Positions 44,101-53,665 of a stretch of DNA of 64,000 nt are shown one piece after another. This DNA is from Mimachlamys varia (lineage: Eukaryota; Mollusca; Bivalvia; Pectinida; Pectinidae). Each line of letters begins with the position of its first letter. The first letter of the stretch is position 1. Made by a program: the position numbers and the translations under genes. A model generated the notes under the pieces. The model had not been told where the DNA came from. It made no database searches and worked only from the letters and a program-made list of their open reading frames with translations. Location of the stretch: positions 29,729,405 to 29,793,404 of the forward strand of contig OX392530.1 in NCBI GenBank assembly GCA_947623455.1, in the 5' to 3' direction.

Positions 44101-47100
44101 CAACATAGACTTATAATCTTCAGATAGAAAAAGACTGCCAAGTCTGTTAGATTTAGGGCAGCTCTTCTGATATATCATGATTGGGAAATGAACATAAAAG
44201 ACAGTTACACTTCATTGTATAGCTTTGATGATACCTGTAACAAAATGGCTTTTTGAAAAATCTTTCTGTAGTCATTTAATACAGTACCCGGGTATTTAAA
44301 TCATTCATGATCCTCGATATTCAAATTAATTGTCATTACATCCAGAAAATTTCTATTTACCAGGGTAATGGAAATGCATTTAACATCAACTTTGATATGA
44401 CTTTATGATCTGCATAATATCATATTGTATTGAATAGTTTCTCATCACTGTTGTTAGAGTGTTAGGTTGTAGATTTATCAACAATGTTTGGTTGTAGAGA
44501 GTGACAAGCTACAACAGTTAGGTCACAGATTTATCAACAATTTTAGGTTGTAGAGAGTGACAAGCTACAACAGTTTAGTCCCAGATTTATCAACAATGTT
44601 TGGTTGTAGAGAGTGACAAGCTACAACAGTTAGGTCTCAGATTTATCAACAATGTTTGGTTGTAGAGAGTGACAAGCTACAACAGGACCTACAGAAGGTG
44701 GAACAGCTGGAAGATAAGATCAACTCAGAGTTAGTTGTGTTGGGAGAAAAGATCGCCACTATGGAGAAGGAGTTGGATACTTACTCTGACCTTGACACCC
44801 TCCGAAGAAACTCGGAACAGAAAAAGAAGGTATTTCTTTTGCAGACTGTTCTTTGTACTATTATGTTTTGTGCAGGTCAATATTATGAGTACATCCAGTA
44901 AACCCCCTCCCCACAAAAAAAAATGCAATTTTGCCAGGTGTTGGTACAAATGACTAGGTAATGTTTTAATGTTTCTTATGTAGAGTCCACCAGGTGTTAT
45001 TATGTTTTATGTTTTTCAATCTGAAAAAAAAAGATGGCTGCCCTAGCCTCAGTAGAACAATGTTAAAGGATTTTACATGGCGAAATACTGCGTAACAGTC
45101 TGCATAGAAAAAAGGATGACTAATGGCCTCATATGTTAAATGAGTACTGTAGCCTCTGACTGACATTTAAAGGTTTTAATTTTTTTTTTAGAATGGCTGT
45201 TTTATTTGACCCAGAATTAGTACAAATGCTCCTTTAGGCGAGTAAATATTGTGTGAGCTTCAACGATTCTTTGCCTTGTTTTTGAAAAAATCAGCCATAT
45301 TTATGTCTCATTAACTCTTTTATCCCTAAAAACACATTAAACCTCTTCCATTTCAAAGGTTGGAATAGCTCATTAAGAATTTTCAGGGGTGAATGAGTTA
45401 AGACCACCTGATTTGAGAGAGAATAATTGTCATATACCTGGGTATTAAATCTGTCACAGAAACACCTGCTTTGTATAGAATAGAGTCTTAAAGGCCCAAT
45501 ATGCATAACTTTCGGCAAAACTTGAAGCGAAAATTAAGCCTAACAATTTATTATATTTCTAGATTTAGTTAAGATTAACTGATATCAGCAATATTCAAGG
45601 TGAATTCTTATGCGGATACCGGTACAGCAGCAGTTGAAACACGGTATATGGAAACACACGTCCATTTTGAACTGTCTTCTACCTTCAGTTTGTTGTTGAA
45701 GTGGGCCCCACCTGGATAATTTTCAGTTCTTTGGATTTTTCTGTCAAGAGTTTCTTATTAGTTACCGCTCATGTTTACTTCGTTTTAGGCTTATTTTTGC
45801 ATGGTTATCAACTGGATTTTATTTCATAAGTTTTCAGAATCCCGAAAAATATCCTGAAGTTACATATATTGGGCCTTTAATTATTCAGTCTGTTGATAAG
45901 AGGAGTGATGAACAACAGCCTTGATTGTGTGTTGAATTATTATTTACAGAAACTGATGGAAGATCGGATAATCCTACAGAAACGTAGAGATACCTTCAAA
46001 AAAACAATGCAGCACTTAACAGCAAAGTATGAGGGACTGAAATCTCACCTGAAAGAAAATGAAACCTTCAATCAGGTAAATATAAAAATGCTGATGTACT
46101 TATCCAGAAAAAAAGTCCATGTCTACTAAATAAGCCCACTAAGCCATCAACTCCTAGCTTTTGCTGTATTGATCTTGTAAAAATGCCAATGGTTGGTGTA
46201 TAAGCCAAGTAAAGATTTTTTGCAGTTTTGAAGAAAAGTCAGTAACTTTTATTTTCCTGTAATAAGCATTAAAAATCATTTAGTTTTCTATTAAAAAGAA
46301 TATATCAAATGTGTTCTCTTAAAGCATACTGCTCATTTACAGGTATACTGTAAAAGTATCGATGATGGATAAGCCAATGACATGAATTTAGTGGAACTTT
46401 TTAAATTCAATTAATTAGATATTACTTATATCATCTAAGTTTAGTTGAAGATTTAAAAAAAAGAAGTTATAGATTGATATCTAAATGTATTGTTGATATG
46501 ACATAAAAATAAACTTTTATTTCTATTTCAGCTTGAAAATTTGGAACGAAAATGGCAACATCATGAACAGAACAATTTTGTCATGAAAGACTGTATCCTT
46601 ATCAATCATACAACTGTACTAAACTGTATATTAGTTCTGTGTTAATTGACTTTAAATCTATATTATTGGTAAATTTTACAAATTAAAATTTGACAGGAGT
46701 CAATAAAGGTTAGACTACATGATATGTCATACATCACTGTCATTGAAAGCTCCTTCTCCCCCTCCTATCCCGATTAACAGTTTTAGCTTTAGGTTCACGG
46801 AAGCATATATTGGCCCTCAGTACAAGTCAATACTTGCATGTATACAGGTTAGGGGTATACTACCCAGGAAGGGGGTGGAATCTATTATTGCAAATATGCA
46901 GGTTCTGACACTGGAATAGAAAAGTACCTATTTTGCTGTTTCCAGACTACCTGGTACATTCCCAGAGAAGGCTAAGACACAAGTTATTTAGATAAATCGG
47001 TAAGTGAAGGCATCAATAAGTGATCTAAGATACAAATTATTAAGATAAATCAGTAAGTGAAGGCATCAATAAGTGAGCTAAGACAAAAATTATTAAGATA

Positions 47101-47999
47101 CATAAGTGAGTGAGGGCATCAATAAGTGAGCTAAGATACAAATTATTAAAATAAATCAGTGAGTGAGGGCATCAATAAGTGAGAAAAAGGAATAAAAACC
47201 ATCTGCAATTGTGGTCATTTACTGCTTTTGAGGAGAAAAACAGAATGCAGATGTGAAGTGTTAAGTATGTCATCTGAAAAGGTGACATTAAAGATCACTT
47301 TTTTGTGGCATATTAGTCTTCATTGTCGATTGCGTCATCCAAAAAATGGTTTCAATGTGATAACTTTAGTTTGTTTGTCGTAAGATAACTTGAGTTCCTG
47401 TAAGCTTAGCAAATTCATACTTCATAGAGTGCTTCCTTACTGGAAGTCCTTGTTTGGGATTGTTATCAAGTCTGAAAGGTCAAAGATCAAGGTCACTGCT
47501 ACTATAAAAAATACCGACATCTGAAATAAGGTTTCCGTGAAATAACTTGAGATCCCTTCGGTCTATCAAACTCAAACCTCATTCAGTGTTTTCTGAATGG
47601 AAGCCCTTGCTTTGAATTGCTGTCAATGATTAAGGTCAGTTACTTTGAATAAAACTGTAGTCCAAAGAAAAGTGTCTTTAAGATAACTTATGAGTTCCTT
47701 GGGGGTCTATGATTCTTGATTATTTTGAAAAAATAAAATCTTAATTAAAAAGTGTTCCTCTACGTTTTCCGTCTACTGTTGGCCAAACAGGCCACACAAC
47801 CACTTCCTTGGAATTCTTGTTTATATGTCATCGGTTTTAATATTTTTATTGTTATTTTTATTCCTTAACTCTGATGCCAGTCATTGCTGCCAAAACCATG
47901 GAGTGTGACTTCCGCCCTGTCAGCCGGAAAGTAAATGTAGCCATTGAGGAGTACAACGCATTACTTCAGAACCAGATGGCCGGCAAACCAAGCATGTGA
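31539..47999 (+). CDS. IFT74: Intraflagellar transport protein 74 (IFT74), 23 exons, complete
   Basis: IFT74 pairs with IFT81 in the IFT-B core and helps bind tubulin cargo during cilium assembly. The exons are ..-31540, 32152-32219, 32515-32561, 32938-32992, 33157-33234, 33400-33454, 33979-34077, 34677-34737, 35085-35144, 36708-36769, 37340-37418, 37622-37744, 38220-38253, 39455-39605, 41503-41582, 42330-42383, 42861-42901, 43193-43249, 43642-43762, 44666-44829, 45950-46075, 46532-46592 and 47881-47999. They sum to 599 codons including TGA, giving 598 residues; the human protein has 600. The start codon is split: AT at 31539-31540 joins G at 32152. The N-terminus is basic and Gly/Pro-rich ([10 protein letters not shown]); the rest is coiled coil. 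Four exon junctions are overlapped by tandem arrays. Confidence 0.95.
31541..32151. other. IFT74 intron 1 with a G-run
   Basis: A run of about 20 Gs lies at 31871-31890, just after AAGATGCG. It could form a G-quadruplex in DNA or in the nascent transcript (inference). Nothing else was recognised. Confidence 0.6.
32544..32662. repeat. Three ~48-bp units carrying the IFT74 exon 3 donor
   Basis: The exon end ACCACAGCAATG with donor GTAAATATG (32550-32570) recurs twice downstream: near 32596 as GACCACAGCAATGGTAAATA and near 32641 as AACCACAGCAATGGTAAATA. The spacer AT-rich sequence is also repeated. The first copy is the real exon boundary at 32561. Confidence 0.9.
35170..35346. mobile_element. 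Short element with CAGTAAAACCCC terminal inverted repeats
   Basis: The left end CAGCAAAACCCCACTTACTC is inverted at the right end (GAGTAAGTGGGGTTTTACTG), with 177 bp overall. The ends resemble pogo/Tc1-mariner-type MITEs, and TA follows the right end. No TA is visible on the left, so the target-site duplication is unproven. Confidence 0.6.
36259..36397. mobile_element. Near-perfect 65-bp-arm hairpin element
   Basis: The left arm runs CATATGTGGTTCATGTAGGA, TAGGGATATTCCACCCGAGG and GGTCACAAAATGTGGTAAAA. The right arm is its almost exact inverse, ending CCACATATG, with a loop around GGCTCCGCC. It lies in the IFT74 intron 35145-36707. The few differences between the arms suggest recent origin or gene conversion. 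The rest of that intron (35347-36258 and 36398-36707) shows nothing coding. Confidence 0.9.
36708..39605 (+). CDS. IFT74: IFT74 exons 10-14: central coiled coil
   Basis: The segments include [72 protein letters not shown] and [20 protein letters not shown]. All align by eye with human IFT74 in order. Exon 39455-39605 ends AGAGACA before the donor GTACGTAC and is the seed of the largest junction array in the window. The remaining introns carry small elements listed separately. Confidence 0.95.
36860..37090. repeat. Dispersed bivalve-type repeat with AGAGTTATGGCCCTTTT
   Basis: Two related halves contain TTTTGCAGAGTTATGGCCCT and GGCAGAGTTATAGCCACTT, each preceded by TGATTTTCTCGAAACTTGG-like sequence. 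I associate this motif with bivalve intronic repeats (from memory). It lies in the IFT74 intron 36770-37339. Confidence 0.5.
37828..37905. repeat. Repeat end with AGGCCAATGGGCCTCTTGTTT
   Basis: CAGGTCATCTGACC is followed by AGTCAGATGACTGTTAAGGC and CAATGGGCCTCTTGTTT. The palindromic halves and the terminal GGGCCTCTTGTTT are typical of a widespread bivalve element (recognition from memory). No coding content. Confidence 0.5.
38254..39454. other. IFT74 intron 13, nothing recognised
   Basis: AT-rich intron with only chance reading frames. No array or hairpin was noticed. Confidence 0.35.
39566..41293. repeat. 64-bp tandem array (27 copies) overlapping the donor of IFT74 exon 39455-39605
   Basis: The unit contains GGAGATCGTCAGTGTAGAGA, then GACAGTACGTACATTAAACA and CTGTTTAGTATAACATGGTA. 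The first unit is the genuine exon end (GAGATCGCCAGTGTAGAGAGACA) plus donor GTACGTAC at 39606. I counted 27 donor copies, reading GTACGT or GTATGT. Units are 58-65 bp and very similar, so expansion is recent. The unit is 64 bp, not a multiple of three. Reading through from the exon meets a TAA seven codons into the intron. Confidence 0.96.
41503..47999 (+). CDS. IFT74: IFT74 exons 15-23: C-terminal coiled coil and end
   Basis: The segments include [76 protein letters not shown] and the C-terminus [20 protein letters not shown]. The human counterparts ([28 protein letters not shown]) confirm identity. Junction arrays touch exon 43193-43249 (donor) and exon 44666-44829 (acceptor). A likely polyadenylation signal AATAAA is at 48608-48613. 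Confidence 0.95.
41583..42860. other. IFT74 introns 15-16, nothing recognised
   Basis: Short chance frames only around the 54-bp exon 42330-42383. A G-rich patch (about 42225-42260) is present. No transposon ends or arrays were seen. Confidence 0.35.
43210..43560. repeat. ~65-bp degenerate repeats carrying the donor of IFT74 exon 43193-43249
   Basis: The exon end GTATCCTGGAACACATAAGTCGG with donor GTAAGTGG recurs in the intron. The copies are TATCCTGATACACATTAGTC, TATCCTGAAACACATTAGTC, TACCCTGAAACACAGTAGTC and TATCCTGGAACATCAG. Of the matching donors, GTGTAAAG and GGGTAAAG remain plausible; the others are altered. There are four decayed copies after the genuine one, so this array is older than the one at 39566. 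Confidence 0.88.
43763..44449. other. IFT74 intron 19, first part, nothing recognised
   Basis: No repeat array, hairpin or coding frame was noticed before the acceptor array that starts near 44455. Confidence 0.35.
44455..44686. repeat. ~62-bp tandem repeat carrying the acceptor of IFT74 exon 44666-44829
   Basis: Four units end in AATGTTTGGTTGTAG followed by AGAGTGACAAGCTACAACAG. The fourth is the real acceptor and first 20 bases of the exon. The three upstream units repeat the acceptor and these exon bases exactly. Use of an upstream acceptor in the correct phase runs into a TAG formed by the next unit's own TTGTAG, so decoy use would truncate the protein. Confidence 0.94.
45492..45876. mobile_element. 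MITE with TTAA target duplication (piggyBac-like)
   Basis: Terminal inverted repeats AGGCCCAATATGCATAACTT at the left and AAGTTACATATATTGGGCCT at the right are flanked on both sides by TTAA (45488-45491 and 45877-45880). The element is 385 bp and has no coding capacity. TTAA duplication is characteristic of piggyBac-superfamily elements. It lies in IFT74 intron 20. Confidence 0.75.
46958..47190. repeat. ~60-bp tandem repeat, four copies, IFT74 intron 22
   Basis: Units contain GCTAAGACACAAGTTATTTA or AGATACAAATTATTAAGATA, followed by AATCAGTAAGTGAAGGCATC and AATAAGTGA. A donor-like string AGTAAGTGA occurs in the first units, but no known exon is attached. It is possibly a remnant of the same process (inference). 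Confidence 0.8.
47290..47820. repeat. Diverged ~200-bp repeats before the last IFT74 exon
   Basis: Two copies share GATAACTTGAGTTCCT, CAAACTCAAACCTCATTCAG-like and TTCTGAATGGAAGCCCTTG-like segments, plus TCAAGGTCACTG. The 3' end reads GGCCAAACAGGCCACACAAC. This is a bivalve-type dispersed repeat by eye. Confidence 0.5.
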
Positions 48000-48607
48000 T
48001 TTTAGTATTATCAGAATTCCAACATTCACCAGAACAATGAATTCAACAACCACCAGAAAAGTACAAATAATTCAACAACCACCAGAAACGAAGCAAAGAA
48101 TTCAATATCCACCAGAAAAGTACAAATAATTCAACATCTTTCTGTACAGAGTACAGTACAGAGATGACACGGTTACAAATTGTCATTAATTTGGTCATTT
48201 ATGGTAGAAGGAACAGCTAATTCTGGTTGTTGGATTAGTTAACATCAAGACTTTGATATTAGATGTCTGAGGGCTACCTTAATTACATGATTTTGTCTGA
48301 CACAAGGACTGGCATGAGTCCATTCTGGAATTGTACAAAAGGAAGTAGCAATATATATACTCTGAGAGAGGTTCAGAAAAGATGTCAATTAAGGTTTGGG
48401 GTGGTTTACATTTAAATTAGGTCATGGTGAACATGTCAACAAAGATGAACTAAGGAGAGACATGCATCAACAAAAATGAACTTTAAATTAAAAGTCTGTG
48501 AGATACGTATCCAGGATCCATAGAACATTTATATTCATTTAATTACTAACGCATTCATCCATTTATTTATATATGTAGAATTTGCATTCCGTCCTTGTTT
48601 CTGTGAT

Positions 48608-48613
48608 AATAAA
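48608..48613 (+). terminator. Probable IFT74 polyadenylation signal
   Basis: AATAAA lies about 610 bp after the stop codon, within GATAATAAAAATTCTA. A T-rich stretch follows at 48657-48674. Earlier candidates are weaker. Confidence 0.5.
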
Positions 48614-48619
48614 AATTCT

Positions 48620-49539
48620 ATACATTAAATTTAAATTGTTTTTCATGCTTTAGAAACTTTTTTCTTTTTTTTTTTGAGAAATGATTGTCTACCGTAATTG
48701 CAACGAAGACGTGATAAATGCAATAAATTCAGAGGGCATTGAATTTAGGATAGGATATGTTTCACTTGAGATTTTTACATTGCCGGTCAAACAAACCAAT
48801 TTGAAGGGATTACTGTGTTAGCAATAGCTTTCCAATTAATGATTTTCATCTGTTCTTCTGTAAAGGCCAGGTGTCAATTAGTCACTTTATTAATGACCTA
48901 TAAATCAACAGTGACAAATGGCCATCAAAGCTTTTGAAGGTTGTTTCCATGCGACAACTCTAAGGGAATGCTAAAATATTCTTCAAATCAAACACCCAAA
49001 GTTCAAATTTGAATCATTTTCAAAATTTTATTTGGCTTAAAGTTTTTCTCTTTGGGCAAAACCAGAGTTCAAGATGGCTGCCATAGGCTATGATCGGCTG
49101 AGACATTTTCAAAATTCTTTCAAGAACTAATACAGCTACTTATTTCAAATATTGATTTCCTTGTTAATTGCTTCTTGTGAGGTTCTGATAAGAATTATGA
49201 TATGATCCAAAATTGATCAATATACAGCTATCCATTTTCAAGATCAACAACAGTATCCAGTTTCACAGGCTATTAAATATTACACATTATACAACCTATG
49301 ATTTGTTAATGTTTTAGACAGACATGTTGAGTATTGCACAACTATTTAAGCCGTGTGTCAATCATGTCAACTGTTCTGCCAACCTGGCCCCAAACTCTGA
49401 ATTAACTACCTAATGGGAAAAATATTTTTGCTCAGTGTTTGCAATGCATATGCATCAGCCCACAGAATTTGAACAAACAAAAATCAGCATTACGGTTTAA
49501 AGAATGCCTTTCAATGTTTTGTAACAGAAGAGAGGAAAA
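48620..49539. other. Intergenic sequence after IFT74, nothing recognised
   Basis: No gene, array or transposon end was noticed in this stretch. Confidence 0.35.
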
Positions 49540-49775
49540 TGTAGCGGCCAGACTGGGGTTCAGACCTGGGACCTTCAAACTCGAGACAAGCATTCTACTA
49601 ACAATGTGTACTGATTGCAAATGATTGGTCCATATCATGCAGTCCAGAGTTGGCAAACTCACAAATTTTATAGCAGCTAGCTTATAGAGTCGGGAGAGAA
49701 ATTAAAGGTATTATGAGCGGTCAGCTAGACCAGAGTTTGAACTCTGGACCTTCCAACACTCTATCGCTGAGCTAC
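49540..49775 (-). repeat. tRNA-like (SINE-head-like) sequences
   Basis: On the minus strand GGTAGCTCAGCGATAGAGTG (about 49755-49775) resembles a tRNA A-box region. It is followed by GGTCCAGAGTTCAAACTCTG, a B-box-like T arm. A second B-box-like piece (GGTCCCAGGTCTGAACCCC) lies near 49555-49573. No complete tRNA cloverleaf with an anticodon arm was built, so I call it SINE-like rather than a tRNA gene. Confidence 0.45.
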
Positions 49776-49783
49776 CTGGTCAC

Positions 49784-49874
49784 TAGTCCGAAGGGTTCTG
49801 ACGCTCTGACCCACTAATGCACCCGCCTGTCGTCAAAACATTTAGCGGGTCAGAGAGTCAGAACCCTTCGGACT
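49784..49874. mobile_element. 91-bp foldback element with 11-bp target-site duplication
   Basis: The arms AGTCCGAAGGGTTCTGACGC and its inverse (TCAGAACCCTTCGGACT at the right end) flank a loop with CACCCGCCTGTCGTC. The element is bordered on both sides by the same 11 bases, ACCTGGTCACT (49773-49783 and 49875-49885). A related copy lies at 51595-51650. The long duplication suggests a Mutator-like origin (inference). Confidence 0.8.
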
Positions 49875-50599
49875 ACCTGGTCACTGATGACTTACCCAGT
49901 CCAGTTCCGTTACAGTTGTTAGCCTTGTACTTATTTTTTTATTTTACAAAGACATATAATTAAATAATAAACCAGGATTATTTTAGACAAATTAAGTAGA
50001 AAAATAAAACCAGCATGCAGACTAATATAGATTTTAATTTGTTAAATCTTCCTCTACAAGAGTGGTGGCAGTGTATAGACACCCCAGTGAGTATGTAGGT
50101 AATTCACTTATCATTGGAAAGTTGTATATGCACAGCACTTGCATGTATAAAATAATTAGTGTGTTGTCTACTGATTTTAAAACAAATGTGCTGTTTTGAG
50201 AGGTCATTTAAATTTTAGTTAAACATTTTTCTGTCGTACCAAACAATATATTTTTTGAATTACAAGAATGTTTTTTATCTAACAAAATCAGTTACACACT
50301 TTCTGCAACACACATACATGTGAGCTATTATCTATGGACAAAAGCTGATTTCAGGACCTAAATATTTGAAGTATAGTTGTAAATATTTAGAAATATACAC
50401 GTAAAATAAATTTATTCTTTAACTTTTTATTTACTCTTTAACTATTTTAATACACTTAAGTACATTTAGTGAGGAGATAGAGCAGGTATAATACATGTTA
50501 ATACTTATCATGAATAATTAAGTAAATTTATTATTTCACTTGATTTATAATTGTCCTTACAGTAACTTTTTAAGTACTTTCGAAAATCACTATGGCCCT

Positions 50600-50772
50600 C
50601 TTCAAAATCAGGTGAAATATACATGTAATTGAAAAGTATTTGGGCATTACAGGGATTTTGTAATGTAATGAATTACATTACCATTACATGTAATTAAATT
50701 TGCCTTCAATTACACATTACATTCAATTACTTGAAAAAAGTAATGCATTGCAATGCATTACCTGGAGCTATT
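50600..50772. repeat. AT-rich cluster of TGTAAT/ATTACA inverted motifs
   Basis: Many short inverted copies of ATTACATGTAATT, TGTAATGTAATGAATTACA and GTAATGCATTGCAATGCATT form a foldback-prone region. It may be a decayed DNA transposon end; there is no coding content. Confidence 0.5.
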
Positions 50773-50929
50773 ATAAACTTTTTTTTTTTACATAATTCAT
50801 ACTTCTCAAATGCTTACATGTGTATTTATTTATCAAACCCACTAGGCAATATTGAAGAAATGGATGTGCAAATCAATATTGAACAAGCGGCCGATTTATT
50901 TTGAAAATTAAACTGTTGGAACCGGATTT

Positions 50930-51107
50930 ATTCGTAATTTCCGGACCTATAATTGTAATCCGGAAAACGGCTTTGGATATTAGAATGATTTGTTTACAAC
51001 CGGTCTGTCCCACACGTGCACGTGCCTTTGTGTTGTAAGTTTTCTGGAGTTTTCACGGTGTATTAGTGCGAATACACAAATAAACGGGCAGTTTTGAAGA
51101 TGTTTAA
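50930..51107 (+). promoter_or_regulatory. Putative METTL4 promoter and non-coding first exon
   Basis: Several ETS-type sites occur: ACCGGATTT, ATTTCCGGACC, AATCCGGAAAAC and CAACCGG (50932-51003). An E-box-like CACGTGCACGTG follows at 51013-51024. A candidate first exon ends at 51107 (TTTGAAGATGTTTAAG) before GTAATTTA. If spliced to 52260, the ATG in it would make only a six-codon upstream frame, so I place the start at 52287. Confidence 0.4.
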
Positions 51108-51434
51108 GGTAATTTAAATAAGAGCACTGCACGAAAGATTAAAATTAGTGCGTCAAATTGTGATTCCCGACATCACTGAATCACAGCACACTGACATGCA
51201 AAATGCAAAGACTTACATTGTATACTGTACCGAGTGACGTGCCAACGGAAAATTAAATAAATATTACGAGAGGAAATTTTGTATATTTCTGTACCAAATG
51301 ACAAAATACTGTCAAAATCCATCCATAAACAAAGTCAGGATAATCCATTGAAAAAAGTTGGAAATACAAAGAATATATAGCAAAATAAAAAAAAAATGAA
51401 AGACTTTTGGCACGTACAGTATCTGTACTGCAGT

Positions 51435-51573
51435 ATATTGATATTGTTTGACTTCAGTCGCTGGGTGTGTTATGTCCCAATATGTATTGGGATGTCCCAA
51501 TGCATATTGGGATGTCCCAATGCGTATTTGGATATAACACACTCGGCGACTGTAAGTCAAACAATATCAATAT
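51435..51573. mobile_element. Hairpin element with an internal TGTCCCAAT inverted tandem
   Basis: Arms of about 38 bp (ATTGATATTGTTTGACTTCA, GTCGCTGGGTGTGTTAT) are inverted at the right end (ATAACACACTCGGCGAC, TCAAACAATATCAAT). The centre holds three tandem copies of GGGATGTCCCAATGCATATT, themselves palindromic. There are no genes inside. Confidence 0.85.
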
Positions 51574-51594
51574 AAAAGTCTTTGCGTGTTCCTT

Positions 51595-51650
51595 AGTCCG
51601 CAAGACCCGCCTGTCGTCCAAATATTTAGCGGGTCAGAACCCTTCGGACT
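51595..51650. mobile_element. Shorter relative of the foldback element at 49784
   Basis: It begins AGTCCG and ends CAGAACCCTTCGGACT. It shares CCCGCCTGTCGTC and TTTAGCGGGTCAGA with the 49784 copy, but has lost most of its left arm. No clear target-site duplication. Confidence 0.75.
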
Positions 51651-52286
51651 ATGTGTCCCTGTGCCCCTACCGTCATTGAATGAAAGCTTGCATAAGCTTA
51701 TGTCGGATATATATACAGCATTGTCATTTCCACACAACTGTCTTGTACCGTGAGTTACATTTCTGCAACTTGTACATGTATGTTCCGGTTGGCATGGGCT
51801 TGTTCAACTTTTCAATAACTTTTGTCTACACTCCTGTACATATCTTCTAGGTACTTAAAACACATTTATACTATATTATTCTATACACAGTTCCATTCTT
51901 GTTAGTAGAAAATTATTAAAACTGATAATCATCTCAAGTCTGATGTGACAAACTTATCATGAGGATCATTATAGGAGGAATGAAATTGAATTGAATTGAA
52001 AAAGGACAAGGAATATATAATGATAATATATTCATTGTCCTCTTTCAATTAATATATTCATTGTCCTCTTTCAATTAATATATTCATTGTCCTCTTTCAA
52101 TTCAATTTTATTTAATATCGTTCTTGCTATTATTCCAAGCAGGTAACCTTGAGTATATGGCTCTCGAGTAATGTTCAGTGATCGACCAAAAAATGACATG
52201 ATTGTTGGAAAATGTTTTGATCAATGTATAACTTTGACTATAGTTTGGTTTCCTCTTAGACTTGGAAATAGAAGATCTGATATCAT

Positions 52287-53665
52287 ATGGCTGTTATATG
52301 CAAGAGTGAACATGGCTGGGTTATAGACCACAAGCAATATTTAGACCAGTCCTACAGTCGAAGGAATACCCAGCCGTCAGAAGGAGTCTCGACATCATTT
52401 CAATTCCAGGCTGATCTTTTTGATATAAAATGCCCGTTTATGATGGACAGTCAGTTTGCTGCAGTCACACAAAAGAGCCACACAGGAACAACAGATGAAG
52501 GCGAGTCAAGTGTGAAAAGAAAACGAAAAGTAATTATAGATTTTTCAAACATCATACGTTACTCATTCCATTTCACATCACAGCATTTCTATATCACATT
52601 TGTGATGTGAAAATATACTCTTGTTCCAAAGAAATTTAAATAGAAAGCAATGCATTAGCTTAATTGAGTTTCTTCTGGCCCAAACACCAGACTGAGACAT
52701 TTTGACATATAGATGTTTTATGTGGGACTATCTGAAGTCTAGTGTCAGAGTCAGAGAAAACTTTAGCTACACATGTGTTTGACCTTCATATTCAAAACCA
52801 AAGAAAGCCTTACTGATGTGCATACATTTTCAAATTACCTGGTACCTAAAATGTACCTAACAAAAAAACTCATATATAACCATATGATTTTCTGACAAAG
52901 AGATGATTTGACATTGGGGCTTTTCAAATGTTCTTTTTGAACCAGTAGATATTTTTTTACAGAAGAAAAGAAAAGCAGAGCTGAATTATGGTGAAGTGAA
53001 AGCTGCAGAATATCATGATCAGATCAAGAATCAATTACTAATAGCTGTCAATACATTGCTGGAACTTGGGAAAGGAGTTGGCTATTTCCCTACTGAAAAA
53101 AAGTCACAGGATTTAGACAACAATGTTAGAGCACGGTCTGCAGTGAAATCTCTTGGAGAAACTGATTATTGTACCGAAGAATCCTGTTACCATGGTGATT
53201 TTCCCAGCATCAAGGGCCAGCCAGGAATAATATTGAAGAATAATGGTATATATACATGTATATAACTGTTTTTATCAGATGTACCTATTATCTTGTGAAA
53301 TAACGTTACATTTCTATTGTGACAAAGTTGTTAATTTTATACCATCACACATTTGACTGGTGGAGAAATTGCATAGTTTAGATATTTTTCATTTCATTAA
53401 TATTTTTGTATACCATTATTGATAGAGTCATCGATTTCATCAAACAGATCATTCCACACTGTTGACTTGAAAAAAATTCAAATGGGATTATATGGTTATA
53501 CTACAGATAACGTTATGATGAGCAGCATTGTAAACAGACCTGTTCATTACCATGGTGATGACCCTGCTGTGGTCAGTGTGGACAATGACCTTTACCTACT
53601 GCCACCAAGATGTTCCTTCCTTTTGTCTGACTTTAGTGATGTCAAATTACTTCAGACAAGTCCAG
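52287..53665 (+). CDS. METTL4: METTL4 exons 1-3: N-terminal region
   Basis: The N-terminus (SEHGWVIDHKQYL, FQFQADLFDIKCPF) matches the human layout, where the segments are GWLLDH and FVFRPELFDVTKPY. A basic stretch KRKRKKKRKAELNYGEVKA spans the first junction and may act as a nuclear localisation signal (inference). The AEYHDQIKNQLL segment matches human MEYHTKIRELIL. The third exon ends with LYLLPPRCSFLLSDFSDVK just before the catalytic domain. Intron 52530-52962 shows nothing notable. Confidence 0.9.

Larger units (their letters stand above)
51108..52259. other. METTL4 5' intron with two foldback elements and a short tandem repeat
   Basis: This putative intron contains the hairpin at 51435-51573, the small foldback at 51595-51650, and three copies of ATTCATTGTCCTCTTTCAAT (52028-52105). 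Nothing else was recognised. Confidence 0.55.

Noticed and set aside
49700..49775. Possible tRNA gene
   Set aside because: A- and B-box-like segments are present but no full cloverleaf with anticodon arm and acceptor stem could be built; SINE-like origin is more likely.
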